Source: Priestia taiwanensis
Lineage (GTDB): Bacteria; Bacillota; Bacilli; Bacillales; Bacillaceae_G
Assembly: GCF_014638355.1 (NCBI RefSeq)
Contig: NZ_BMFK01000001.1
Span: 759,160-823,159 of the forward strand
Reading direction: 5' to 3'
Length of the DNA stretch: 64,000 nucleotides
The position numbers and the translations under genes were made by a program. The stretch's first letter is position 1; the number at the start of each line of letters is the position of its first letter. Positions 17,921 through 26,926 of this stretch are shown piece after piece. Under the pieces are notes generated by a model. That model saw only the letters and a list, made by a program, of their open reading frames with translations. It was not told where the DNA came from and made no database searches.

Positions 17921-18766
17921 ATGAGTGATACAAGGACCAAATTAATGCTAGATTTGCAAAGAATTGAAAAGGATGAGTATCAGTTACGCGGAGGTGAGCA
18001 TCATCAAGATTTCTTACCTTTGTTACTTCAATATATTGGGGATCCTCAGCCGGAATTGCGGGATAGTCTGATTTATCCAATGTTTTATATGTGGATTAAG
18101 GAAGAAAATAGGTTCAGTGAAGATGAGTTACGTAAGCTCTTAGCAGTTCTGACTAATGAGGACCATTTGTTTTATCATATTGGTAGTGAGGATGACGAGT
18201 CCGTTTTTACAAGGACGTTCTCTGCTTTACCTATCGCTTTGATTGTGCAACGTCACAGAAAGAATCCATTTCTCAATCAAGCGGAAATTGAGCAATTAAT
18301 CTATGTAATGCTCCGTTATTATAAAGAGGAGAAGGATTTGCGAGGTTACCTTCCAGTAGAAGGATGGGCTCATAGTGTATCTCATGGTGCGGATGTTTTT
18401 GTGGAGCTGGTGCAATGTGAGGAGAGTAGCCTTGCAATGCTAGGTGAAGTTCTTGTCGCTATTTCTGGTATGCTTCATAATGGTAGACATATTTTTAGCG
18501 ATGAGGATGATGAGCGGTTGGCCAACATCGTGGATACGATGATGGATCAAGAGTTACTGTCACATCAAGAAATTGCTGATTGGATTAGTGATTTAGCGCA
18601 ATGCTGCGATTTGCCGAGAAGTCGCAGTCAGGTAATTGCTCGCGTGAACAGCAAGAATTTTTTACGTAGTCTCTATTTCAGAAGAGGACAAGATAGCCGA
18701 GGGAATGAGCTTAACAGGGTCATGCTGGCTACTGAGGCGAAATTGAATAAATTTTCTATCAGTTAA
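17921..18766 (+). CDS. DUF2785 domain protein
   Basis: 281 residues, all-helical in appearance. The DUF2785 signature GWAHSVSHGADVF is present near residue 150, preceded by RGYLPVEG. The family is widespread in Firmicutes without a known function. ATG 17921 has GAGAGGGA at a normal distance; ATG 17915 would be too close. The product should be cytoplasmic. It stands alone between two terminators. Base composition is a little less AT-rich in places than its neighbours, but not clearly foreign. Confidence 0.7.
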   Translation: MSDTRTKLMLDLQRIEKDEYQLRGGEHHQDFLPLLLQYIGDPQPELRDSLIYPMFYMWIKEENRFSEDELRKLLAVLTNEDHLFYHIGSEDDESVFTRTFSALPIALIVQRHRKNPFLNQAEIEQLIYVMLRYYKEEKDLRGYLPVEGWAHSVSHGADVFVELVQCEESSLAMLGEVLVAISGMLHNGRHIFSDEDDERLANIVDTMMDQELLSHQEIADWISDLAQCCDLPRSRSQVIARVNSKNFLRSLYFRRGQDSRGNELNRVMLATEAKLNKFSIS

Positions 18767-18853
18767 AGGGTTAGAGGGGCACAAAAAGCTAGGGGGAATT
18801 GGCAGCGGGATAACCTCTTTTTTTAGGTCAAGAAAACAAAAAGAAATATAAAT

Positions 18854-18890
18854 AAAAGCGACGTGCCCATTAGAGAGCACGTCACTTTTT
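18854..18890. terminator. Bidirectional terminator
   Basis: GACGTGC (18860-18866) pairs with GCACGTC (18877-18883) with A and T runs outside. Serves the DUF2785 gene and the convergent MFS gene. Confidence 0.75.
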
Positions 18891-18891
18891 A

Positions 18892-20097
18892 TTATGCTGG
18901 TGATTTCACAACAGCTGTATCTATTTTTTTCTGCTTTAATCCAGATACAAAAATAATGAGTAGAGAGATGACTCCAAAGATAAGAACCATGTACTGTAAT
19001 CCAAGTGTATCTAATGCTAATCCAGTACCTAATAAGACTATTTGGAACATTACACGGTCAAACATACTTCGGAAAGAGAACAATCTTCCGTGGTATTCCT
19101 TTGGTATTTTTGTTTGGAAAATTGTCGACATAATCGGGAAGAAACATCCGACTGCAAATCCAAATAATCCAAATGATGCTAGCGCCATCCATTGTATATC
19201 ACTGAAGAATAGGGATAAATGAGCAATAGCTGTGATAAAAGCGAAGATATATAATAATTTGTATGGTGTTGTGTATGTTGTTAATCTCTTTACCGCAAAT
19301 GCACCTAGCATAAATGCTATGCCTTCAACTGCATAGATATAACCTTTAATTGCTGAATCATCATGCATTTCACTTAAATTGATAACCATTAAGTTAAATC
19401 CACCAATAAATAAGAGTGGAATGATGCTAAGAATAAGTGCTTTATAGGCAATTGGAATTTGCTTTAATACACGAAATACTTCCATAAATCCATCTTTGTT
19501 TTTCTCTTTCTTTTCTTTTTCTTGTGTCACTGGTTTGGTATCTTCGAATTGTAAAAAGTACGTTGAAACGAGTAACAGTGCATAAGCAACCATTGATAAG
19601 GCGTAAATAAATTGTAAGCTCATTACGACTAATAAAATACCACCGAGTGAGGTACCGACGATACGGCCAATTGTTCCGATATTCATATGAATACCATTTA
19701 ATTGTAATAGGTCTTTTTCTTTTACAATTAACGGAATAACGGACTGTAAGGCAGGGAAGTAAAAGGCAGCCGAAATTTGTATTGTTACCATGAACATAAC
19801 CATATACCAAATGTTTTCAAAGTGAATGGCCAAAAACATAAATGATACACTAAATAAACGACCGAACCCTGAGTATAGCAAAATCTTTTTCTTTGAATAT
19901 TGATCAATCATTCTACCAGCTGTTGGTCCGACGATTACGCCAGCTAATAAACCGCTAAACATAAGAAGTGATTTCATAAAGTCCGATTCAATATGGTGCT
20001 GCATAAATTCTAGGTTGCCGATAATTCCAAACCATAATCCTAACCCTGCAATAAATTCTCCTATAAGAACAATCCAAACGTTCTTATTTTTCCACAT
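18892..20097 (-). CDS. MFS exporter (macrolide/drug efflux type)
   Basis: 401 residues with twelve predicted membrane helices. The cytoplasmic loop 2-3 has GRMIDQYSKKKILL in the place of MFS motif A, and the overall layout (short N-terminus MWKNKNVWIVL, central charged loop with EKEKKEKNKDG near residue 195) resembles the MefA/MdfA-like exporter group. It is a proton-driven exporter by family; the substrate is not evident. It has GAGAGGGAT as ribosome binding site. Upstream are two palindromes between promoter and start that suggest a repressor or an RNA hairpin control. Confidence 0.85.
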   Translation of the reverse strand: MWKNKNVWIVLIGEFIAGLGLWFGIIGNLEFMQHHIESDFMKSLLMFSGLLAGVIVGPTAGRMIDQYSKKKILLYSGFGRLFSVSFMFLAIHFENIWYMVMFMVTIQISAAFYFPALQSVIPLIVKEKDLLQLNGIHMNIGTIGRIVGTSLGGILLVVMSLQFIYALSMVAYALLLVSTYFLQFEDTKPVTQEKEKKEKNKDGFMEVFRVLKQIPIAYKALILSIIPLLFIGGFNLMVINLSEMHDDSAIKGYIYAVEGIAFMLGAFAVKRLTTYTTPYKLLYIFAFITAIAHLSLFFSDIQWMALASFGLFGFAVGCFFPIMSTIFQTKIPKEYHGRLFSFRSMFDRVMFQIVLLGTGLALDTLGLQYMVLIFGVISLLIIFVSGLKQKKIDTAVVKSPA

Positions 20098-20119
20098 ATA
20101 TATCCCTCTCGCTTTGTTC

Positions 20120-20218
20120 GTTAACTATCCGTGAGCAGATAGTTAACTTGTTTATTAGTTAATTCGATTAACTTTTATAGTATGAATATATATTACGCCG
20201 TAATGTTGAAAATTTCAA
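20120..20218 (-). promoter_or_regulatory. Promoter and double palindromic operator of the MFS gene
   Basis: On the minus strand TTGAAA (20218-20213), 17-bp spacer, TATAAT-like TAATAT (20195-20190). Downstream of it lie AGTTAA-TTCGA-TTAACT (20157-20173) and GTTAACTATC / GATAGTTAAC (20120-20129 and 20138-20147). Both palindromes share the half-site GTTAA(C). They are inside the 5' untranslated region, where a repressor would block elongation or the RNA would fold. Confidence 0.5.
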
Positions 20219-20331
20219 TCAATTTGTTTGGTAACATTTAACTAATTTTGGTAAAATGAATAAGTAGGTATACGTTAGAGGTCATTTGAATATGCTTTTA
20301 CATTGGGGTAGGCGGGAAAGGAGAATGTAAG

Positions 20332-20787
20332 ATGCGGATTATTAATGTAAGGGAACATCCAAAGTATAAAGATAAAGCAATTTCATATTTTCAACGTAAA
20401 TGGGCAGATGAAGACAATAAGAGCATGTATGACGATAGCATTACACATAGTATTATGACGGACAATCCACTTCCGATTTGGTATGTGATGGAGGACGATA
20501 ATCAGATTATTGGCTGTGCAGGACTTGTTACGAATGATTTTATTAGTCGTATGGATTTGTGGCCGTGGATATGTGCTATTTATATCGAAGAAAGTTATCG
20601 TGGTAGAGAATTAGGAAAAGAATTGTTAATACAGGCGAAAATAGATGCACATAAAGCAGGGTTTCAAAAAGTTTTCTTATGTACAGACCATGTTGGTTAT
20701 TACGAGAAATATGGATTCACGTATATAGGGGATGGCTATCATCCATGGGGAAATAGTTCGAGAATATATGAAAGCAGTTGTAAATAA
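20332..20787 (+). CDS. GNAT family N-acetyltransferase
   Basis: 151 residues. Motif A is AIYIEESYRGRELGKELLIQAK (pyrophosphate loop RGRELG) and motif B ends KVFLCTDHVGYYEKYGFTYIG. The C-terminal SRIYE segment is common in small amine acetyltransferases. Substrate unknown. AAAGGAG lies before the ATG. It ends in a perfect 13-bp terminator stem shared with the convergent MFS gene. Confidence 0.85.
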   Translation: MRIINVREHPKYKDKAISYFQRKWADEDNKSMYDDSITHSIMTDNPLPIWYVMEDDNQIIGCAGLVTNDFISRMDLWPWICAIYIEESYRGRELGKELLIQAKIDAHKAGFQKVFLCTDHVGYYEKYGFTYIGDGYHPWGNSSRIYESSCK

Positions 20788-20820
20788 AGGTTATCTCCTA
20801 GGTGGAGATAACCTTTGTTT
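20786..20820. terminator. Bidirectional terminator
   Basis: AAAGGTTATCTCC pairs perfectly with GGAGATAACCTTT around 5 nt. The stop codon of the convergent MFS gene lies in the loop region. Confidence 0.9.
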
Positions 20821-22018
20821 TGATTGAAGCTTTTGTTTCGATACGTCGAACAAGTAAATACTGCGCAGTACAACCGATGAGAAGCATCGTTGCTGTTAGA
20901 TAAAATAATGCCAAACCACCTAAATCTACTAAAATCATGCCTCCGGTAAATGGGCCAATCATTCTTGAAATGTCCCAATGCGTACCGTATATGGAGAAGT
21001 ATGTCCCACGTAGTGTCACTGGTGCCAATTCAGAGACGAATCGTAAGAAGTGGTTTAATCCAATACTTTCTGCGATGACTAATATAACTTGTATACATAG
21101 TAACATCCATAATGATGACGAATATCCATATCCAAGCGCTGCAAGTATATAACAACTATACGTAATAAGGGTAATATTCTTCATGGAGAACCTTTCTGCC
21201 CATTTCGTTAATACGAATTGAAAGACAATATCGAGTATTGCTTTTACAGTTGCGATTGTCGTTAAGATAAGTAAGTAATCAGAGAACATCTCTTTCATAT
21301 AAAGTGGATACGTCGATTCTTTCTGTGCGTAGAAAAAGCTAATTGGTAACGAGAATGCCATCAATCCTAACACGTATCGATGTGTAACTATTCGTTCTTT
21401 CCATGTAATGACCGAACGTGGGGTATGTGTGTCTCTTTTGTATTCTGGTGCTGTTTCAGGTAGTTTTACGAGAACAACGAAGAAATAGAGTATTAATGCG
21501 ATTGCTTCACATGCGAATAAGAGAGATGGATCTGTAGTAAAGACAAAATATCCAATAATTGGACCAATCGAGAATCCTATTGCTCCAACTGTATTAATAA
21601 GCGCAAATACCTCTGATCTCTTACTAGATTCAACAGAGTCTGCTATTTGAGCACGGGAAGCAGGAATATAAAGTGCACGTCCCATTCCATTTAATAGGTA
21701 CATTCCAGCAAATAACCAGACAGACTCTGCAAAGATAAATCCAGTCATTGCCATAGCTTGTAAGAATAAAGCTACTAGAATGATTTTCTTACGTCCAATA
21801 CGATCGGTCATCGTTCCACCAAGCAATGTAAGAATAATTTCGCTAAGTGGTTGCATCGCAACAATAATCATTGCAAGTAAGATATTGCCGTCTAACTTAT
21901 CATGCAAGAAGAGTACGATAAAAGGAGCAATCATAGCACCCGTCGTACTTGTTAATAATTCTCCAACAAGTCGTATCCAAATAAGTTCATTATATCGATC
22001 TATCCATTTGTGTATCAT
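20798..22018 (-). CDS. MFS multidrug/sugar exporter, divergent from an SgrR-like regulator
   Basis: 406 residues, twelve membrane helices. MFS motif A is clear (GGTMTDRIGRKKI, loop 2-3) and a proline/glycine motif C-like stretch (GAIGFSIGPIIGYFVF) lies in helix 5, typical of drug:H+ antiporters. The start is ATG 22018 with AAAGGAG upstream on the minus strand. It is divergent, with a 108-bp gap, from a gene for an SgrR-like regulator with a solute-binding domain. In enterobacteria SgrR controls the sugar exporter SetA from the same neighbourhood, so this exporter may be the regulator's target. That link is inferred. Confidence 0.85.
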   Translation of the reverse strand: MIHKWIDRYNELIWIRLVGELLTSTTGAMIAPFIVLFLHDKLDGNILLAMIIVAMQPLSEIILTLLGGTMTDRIGRKKIILVALFLQAMAMTGFIFAESVWLFAGMYLLNGMGRALYIPASRAQIADSVESSKRSEVFALINTVGAIGFSIGPIIGYFVFTTDPSLLFACEAIALILYFFVVLVKLPETAPEYKRDTHTPRSVITWKERIVTHRYVLGLMAFSLPISFFYAQKESTYPLYMKEMFSDYLLILTTIATVKAILDIVFQFVLTKWAERFSMKNITLITYSCYILAALGYGYSSSLWMLLCIQVILVIAESIGLNHFLRFVSELAPVTLRGTYFSIYGTHWDISRMIGPFTGGMILVDLGGLALFYLTATMLLIGCTAQYLLVRRIETKASIKTKVIST

Positions 22019-22126
22019 ATTCTACATCTCCTTTCTGTATAAAAGGAGTATATATTGGAAGTAGATTGGTAAAAAGGGTAGAATCGAAGAGGAGAATTTT
22101 TCATCTTTTTATATAGGGGAGTTAAT

Positions 22127-23890
22127 ATGGTAACGTTAGAACATTATGTGCGCTTATGGCTGGCACAGGAAGCACATGTGAGATGTGGAGTAGCATATGA
22201 TATATCGTTACAGCTCATTTCGGACAAGCTTTTTTGTACGATACGCAACAGTAAGCTAATTATAAAGAAAATGGAAGAGGCAGGGTGGATTGTATGGATC
22301 CCTGGAAAAGGAAGAGGAAACAGCTCTAAAATTACGTTTCTTAAGAATACCGAACAACTTATCTTTAGTAAAGCACAAGAGCTAGTAAAACAAGGGAATA
22401 TAAAAGCGGCGAATAAGGTAATTGATACGTATCAAACGATGTTTGGGACTCTACGCTTACAGTTTGATACTTGGATACATACGTTATTTGGATATCATGT
22501 TGAAAGGGAAAATGACGCACAATATGATGTACTTCGCTTAAGGATGGAATTAGGTCATACCCAATTAGACCCAGTACATATTACGCTTCGATCCGAATGT
22601 CATTTTGTGAAACATATATGTGATACACTTGTCCACTTTAATTGTACGACAAATACAATTGAACCACACATCGTGTTTCACTGGGAGAAGAGTATGGATA
22701 GTTTGGAATGGACTTTTTACATTCGAAAAGGCATTACGTTTCATCATGGGAAAAAGTTAGATGCACATGATATTTTGTATACATTTGAACGTTTTTTATT
22801 CCATGAGGACAATAAGTATAAGTGGTTACTGGAAAATGTTGAATCAATGCAAGTCATCCAAACACATTGCTTTAAGATAAAACTCAAAAAGGAAAATGCA
22901 TTGTTCTTACATTTTTTAAGTGACGAGCATTTATCTATTTTACCAAAAGAGGAATTTGAACGGAACTTAGATACAGATTTGATTGGGACAGGATCCTTTC
23001 AACTGCTTCGAAATGATGATTCGATGTTTGTTATACAGGCGTATGAACATTATTTTCGTGAAAGGTCGTTCTTAGACCGTATAGAGATTTGGAACATGGA
23101 AGAAGACAATTACTTAGATGATATATCGTTCGGGATGACAGAGCACCATGAAGGGGATTCTTCGTGGAAGCATCATATCCAACGAGAAACAAACGTTACG
23201 TATATTAGTTTGAATGCAAATAAAAGTGGTCCAATGCAAAATAAATATTTTCGTAAAGCACTGCAACAAATTATTAATCGGGATAAGTTAATAGAGCAAC
23301 TACGAGATTTTCGTGGAGAACGTGCACCAAGTTTCATATCTTCACCGGGTGACAAAAATGAACTATATACAGTAGAGTATTTGCTAGAAAGGAGTAATTA
23401 TCAAGGAGAATTACTACATATCGTTACGTTCGCTGATAAAGATCACATGGAAGATTGTACTTGGATTCAAGAAGAGTGTGCTAAGTATGGAATTAACATA
23501 GAACCAAAATTCGTGTGTGCAGAAGAATTACTGCAACCTTTGACACTTCAATACGCAGATCTTATTCACGAAAGCGCAACGATAGGTGGACAAGTGGAAC
23601 TCAGCTTCTTACATTTATTATTATCATCAAGTGGTCCTGTGTATCATCATATCGGATCTAGCATGCGAGAATGGATGTGTCATCATATACAGGAACTATT
23701 GGCAATGGAGAAGGAAGAAAGGAACCGTATGTTCAATGAAATGGAATATATTCTTATAGATGAAGGGAACTTACTTCCTCTTTATCGTCATAATGTACAT
23801 ATTGAGCATCATGAAACAGTACAAAATGTTCAGTTGAACGCAGAGGGATGGATTGATTTTCATCATATTTGGTTCAAAGAGCGAAAGTGA
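22127..23890 (+). CDS. SgrR-like transcriptional regulator with solute-binding domain
   Basis: 587 residues. Residues 1-~115 form an SgrR_N-type DNA-binding region (VRCGVAYDISLQLISDKLFCTIRNSKLIIKKM split by a winged-helix turn, then GWIVWIPGKGRGNSSKITF). Residues ~160-580 resemble family 5 extracellular solute-binding proteins (WTFYIRKGITFHHGKKLDAHDILYTFER is the family hallmark). There is no signal peptide, so it senses its ligand in the cytoplasm. E. coli SgrR responds to sugar-phosphate stress. The ligand here is unknown. ATG with GGGGAGTTAAT upstream. It is divergent from an MFS gene that is its likely target. Confidence 0.82.
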   Translation: MVTLEHYVRLWLAQEAHVRCGVAYDISLQLISDKLFCTIRNSKLIIKKMEEAGWIVWIPGKGRGNSSKITFLKNTEQLIFSKAQELVKQGNIKAANKVIDTYQTMFGTLRLQFDTWIHTLFGYHVERENDAQYDVLRLRMELGHTQLDPVHITLRSECHFVKHICDTLVHFNCTTNTIEPHIVFHWEKSMDSLEWTFYIRKGITFHHGKKLDAHDILYTFERFLFHEDNKYKWLLENVESMQVIQTHCFKIKLKKENALFLHFLSDEHLSILPKEEFERNLDTDLIGTGSFQLLRNDDSMFVIQAYEHYFRERSFLDRIEIWNMEEDNYLDDISFGMTEHHEGDSSWKHHIQRETNVTYISLNANKSGPMQNKYFRKALQQIINRDKLIEQLRDFRGERAPSFISSPGDKNELYTVEYLLERSNYQGELLHIVTFADKDHMEDCTWIQEECAKYGINIEPKFVCAEELLQPLTLQYADLIHESATIGGQVELSFLHLLLSSSGPVYHHIGSSMREWMCHHIQELLAMEKEERNRMFNEMEYILIDEGNLLPLYRHNVHIEHHETVQNVQLNAEGWIDFHHIWFKERK

Positions 23891-23960
23891 GTTCGGTTTT
23901 TTACACATTTAAACAGGATTCGACGTGTGGTTTGCAGAATAGTAAGGGTGGTGATGTTAG

Positions 23961-24614
23961 GTGAAAAATGAACGAAAGATTGCTATACAAAAGCCGAAAG
24001 TAAGAAAACAATTATCGGCGTTATCGTTGGAAAACCGCACATTTGAATATGAAGATATAGTTGAAATTGGACGAGTAGAAGGTACTATTATTCGTTATCA
24101 AACAGCAGAAAAAGTAATCTTTAATGAAATTGTATTTCAAGATGTTGTATTTGAGGATGTGTCGCTTAAGTATGTGGAGTTAACAGACGTAATATTTGAG
24201 AAGTGTGATTTGTCCAATGTGGATTTTAGCAATGCCATTATGCACCGTGTTCTTTTTAAAAATTGTAAACTAGTAGGAACAAACTTTGACGGTGCGCATT
24301 TACGGAATATCTTCTTTGACACATGCAACGGGAACTATGCCTCTTTTTATTTTACGAACTGTAAACAAGTGAAGTTTCAAGAGTGTGTATTGAACCAAGC
24401 GGATTTTGGAAATGCAACACTACAGAAAATAGAATACGGCAGTTCAATTATTGATAAAGTGCAATTTTTCATGACTCCGTTGAATGGCATTGATTTAAGT
24501 GATACGAAATTCGATACGATTGGAGTAACAGCTGAATACTTAGAAGGATGTACCATTTCAGCAGAGCAAGCAGTAGCCTTCTCACGAGCATTAGGATTAA
24601 TCATTAAAGAATAG
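23961..24614 (+). CDS. Pentapeptide-repeat protein
   Basis: 217 residues. From about residue 55 to 175 the sequence follows the A(D/N)LXX pattern: FQDVVFEDVSLKYVEL, then DVIFEKCDLSNVDFSNAI, MHRVLFKNCKLVGTNFDGA and HLRNIFF. This folds as a right-handed quadrilateral beta helix. Some members (Qnr, MfpA) mimic DNA and protect gyrase, but many have unknown roles; nothing here shows a gyrase link. The start is GTG with AGGGTGGTGA upstream. A HAD phosphatase gene follows after 15 bp, so the run to 29.0 kb may be one operon. Confidence 0.85.
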   Translation: MKNERKIAIQKPKVRKQLSALSLENRTFEYEDIVEIGRVEGTIIRYQTAEKVIFNEIVFQDVVFEDVSLKYVELTDVIFEKCDLSNVDFSNAIMHRVLFKNCKLVGTNFDGAHLRNIFFDTCNGNYASFYFTNCKQVKFQECVLNQADFGNATLQKIEYGSSIIDKVQFFMTPLNGIDLSDTKFDTIGVTAEYLEGCTISAEQAVAFSRALGLIIKE

Positions 24615-24629
24615 TAGGAGATGAAGAAG

Positions 24630-25301
24630 ATGATAAAATCATTAATCTTTGATATGGATGGTACGCTGTTTCAAACAGATAAAATTTTAGAGACAGCATT
24701 AGAAGATACCTTTGTACATTTAAGAACAGTAAACGTATGGGACAAAGAAACGCCAATTGAGAAGTATCGTGAAATTATGGGTGTTCCGTTACCAGTTGTG
24801 TGGGCAACATTATTACCACATCAGTCTAAAGAAATTAGGCATGAGGCAAATGAGTTGTTCCATGAAAAACTAATTTACCACATTGAGCAGGGGAACGGTG
24901 CACTATATCCACATGTTGAAGAAGTGTTTCAACAGCTGAAAGAGAATGGCTATCACTTATATATAGCAAGTAATGGCTTAGTGAGTTATCTGCAAGCAAT
25001 TGTAGCACATTATCGTTTAGACAAATGGGTGACGGAAACCTTTAGTATTGAACAAATAGACTCACAGAATAAAAGTGATTTAGTTGGAGTGATTATACAG
25101 AAGTACAACATTCACACAAGTGCTGTTATTGGGGATCGATTATCTGATATCCGAGCTGCAAAGGATAATGGATTGATTTCGATTGGATGCCGTTTTGATT
25201 TTGCACAAGAAAATGAGCTTGCACAAGCCGATATTGTGATAAATAGCTTGACAGAATTGAACGAAGCAATTGAAAGATTGAATAAGGTGCACATTGAATA
25301 G
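24630..25301 (+). CDS. HAD-superfamily phosphatase
   Basis: 223 residues. Motif I is IFDMDGTLFQTD (nucleophile Asp and acid/base Asp), motif II YIASNG (Ser/Thr position), motif III the Lys in SQNKSDLVG, motif IV IGDRLSDIRAAKDNG. The helical cap between residues ~15 and 85 makes it a subclass I, PgmB/Gph-like enzyme. It removes phosphate from a small metabolite, not identifiable here. ATG 24630 is taken because TAGGAG is directly next to ATG 24621 and correctly spaced to 24630. Confidence 0.85.
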   Translation: MIKSLIFDMDGTLFQTDKILETALEDTFVHLRTVNVWDKETPIEKYREIMGVPLPVVWATLLPHQSKEIRHEANELFHEKLIYHIEQGNGALYPHVEEVFQQLKENGYHLYIASNGLVSYLQAIVAHYRLDKWVTETFSIEQIDSQNKSDLVGVIIQKYNIHTSAVIGDRLSDIRAAKDNGLISIGCRFDFAQENELAQADIVINSLTELNEAIERLNKVHIE

Positions 25302-25334
25302 ACAGAATTATTAATCTTGGAGGTCGAAGATACG

Positions 25335-26384
25335 ATGCGAGTGGGGATTATTGGTGGAGGTTTTGGTTTGAAAATTCAGGCACCCATTATTGAAACACAT
25401 CCGTTCATGAAAGTAGTAGCTGTCAGTACAGTAAAGAGGCATCAGTTACCAAAAGAATTGCTAGAGGCGACGAATGACTTCATTCACTATGAAAACTGGA
25501 GAGAAATGTTGGATCAAGAAGAATTAGATATCATCTTCGTTAGTTCTATGCCAATGCATCATTATGAAATGGCTAAATATACAATAGAAAAAGGTATCTC
25601 TATTGTGTGCGAGAAGCCTTTCACAGTAACTAGTAAAGAGTCGCTGGAACTATGTGAATTAGCAGAGCGTAATGATGTGAAAGCGTTACTTGATTTCGAA
25701 TGGCGTTACTTACCGATTCGCCAAAAAGCAAAAGAAGCAATTCTGCAAGGTGATATAGGTGACGTGAAGCATTTCGAGTATCATGTTTCGTATGCAGAGT
25801 ATCAGAAATTAATAAAAGGAAAACGCGGGTGGATAGACGAGAAGGAACAAGCTGGTGGTATGTTAGGTGCATTAGGATCGCATATGATTGATAGTTTGAG
25901 ATGGTTTACAGAGAGCGAAGTACATATGGTAAATGGCTTCATACATACGCACGTACCAGAAGCTGGCGAAGAAGTGCGTGATGCAGATGATGCATTTTTC
26001 ATTCATGGCAAAATGAAAAGCGGTTCAACGTTTTCTATTCAATTCCTATCGGGTATTCATCACGGTTTTGGATCGCAGTTACGAATATTCGGGAATGAAG
26101 GAACTATTACGGTGACAAACGATAAGCATCTACATGTTGCGAAAGGAAAGGAAGAATTAACAGAAATGCGTATTCCTAGCACAGATATTCCTAGTTACCT
26201 ATCAGAGAATGCAAAGCGTTATTATCCAGCCTTCTATCCATTTTTAGAAAAAGTGTATACGTATATTACGATGAATATGTTGGACAGAGATTTACCAACG
26301 TTTGTAGATGGTCATGCAAATCAAATCATTCTTGATAAAGTGAGGGGATTACAAAATGGATGCGAAAGTATTGACGACGAATAA
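25335..26384 (+). CDS. Gfo/Idh/MocA-family oxidoreductase
   Basis: 349 residues. N-terminal Rossmann domain with VGIIGGGFGLKIQAP (dinucleotide loop) and the EKP motif in VCEKPFTV near residue 90, typical of the family. The C-terminal alpha/beta domain has GGMLGALGSHMIDSLRWF with the conserved histidine. Members oxidise or reduce sugars or related compounds with NAD(P). The substrate is unknown. GGAGGTCG precedes ATG 25335. Its end overlaps the start of the methyltransferase gene by 29 nt, so the two were co-translated before the insertion. Confidence 0.85.
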   Translation: MRVGIIGGGFGLKIQAPIIETHPFMKVVAVSTVKRHQLPKELLEATNDFIHYENWREMLDQEELDIIFVSSMPMHHYEMAKYTIEKGISIVCEKPFTVTSKESLELCELAERNDVKALLDFEWRYLPIRQKAKEAILQGDIGDVKHFEYHVSYAEYQKLIKGKRGWIDEKEQAGGMLGALGSHMIDSLRWFTESEVHMVNGFIHTHVPEAGEEVRDADDAFFIHGKMKSGSTFSIQFLSGIHHGFGSQLRIFGNEGTITVTNDKHLHVAKGKEELTEMRIPSTDIPSYLSENAKRYYPAFYPFLEKVYTYITMNMLDRDLPTFVDGHANQIILDKVRGLQNGCESIDDE

Positions 26385-26718
26385 GCAAAGTTGGAATGAA
26401 GTAGCAGAGCGCTTTTACGGACGAAATCCACTTCCAGAGTACGGTCCACTAGCACCTACTGAAGTGGAATTGAATTTATTTGGTAATGTATCGAATTTAA
26501 ACGTCTTAGATATTGGATGTGGAAGTGGACATTCGCTGGAGTACATGCTTAATAGAAATGTAGCCGAGGCATGGGGAATCGATTTATCGACTAAGCAAAT
26601 TGAAGCAGCGAGAAATTTATTGGGTGGACGTGCAGAATTGTTTGAAGCACCAATGGAAGAAAATCCTGGTATACCCCATAACCATTTTGATATCGTGTAT
26701 TCCATTTATCTGAAGTAG
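26356..26718 (+). pseudogene. Class I SAM methyltransferase, 5' fragment cut by an IS element
   Basis: The first 118 codons of a methyltransferase: NVLDIGCGSGHSLEYM is motif I and AWGIDLS the acidic end of strand 2. The reading continues three codons into the inserted element and stops at 26718. Joining base 26709 to base 28124 restores one uninterrupted frame of 245 residues (FDIVYSIY + ALGWTTNL), which shows that the gene was cut by a clean insertion without target loss or duplication. It overlaps the oxidoreductase gene upstream. The truncated product lacks the second half of the fold and should be inactive. Confidence 0.9.
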
Positions 26719-26870
26719 GCGAGAATACCCCTTCCTCAAGGAACGTGAAGGACGTAGTCTATTGAGTAGGTGGGGGATGAATCGCCTTCGGACAAGGGAT
26801 GGCATTACGCCATCTCGATTGTTCGACATATATCATGAGATTGGAAAATTTGACTTAATCATTTTGTTAG

Positions 26871-26914
26871 CTTTCGAATGTGTGTTCTTTGTATAATGAA
26901 TATACATTCGAAAG
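26871..26914 (+). promoter_or_regulatory. tnpB promoter region inside an 11-bp inverted repeat
   Basis: CTTTCGAATGT (26871-26881) and ACATTCGAAAG (26904-26914) are perfect inverted repeats. TATAAT (26892-26897) lies in the loop. The right arm overlaps the tnpB ribosome binding site AAAGGAGGTGG. RNA that reads in from outside would fold and hide the site; RNA started at this -10 would lack the left arm. Confidence 0.6.
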
Positions 26915-26926
26915 GAGGTGGAATCA

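Noticed and set aside
18863..19222. 119-residue ORF on the + strand
   Set aside because: Antisense to the MFS exporter gene; low-complexity shadow without a ribosome site.
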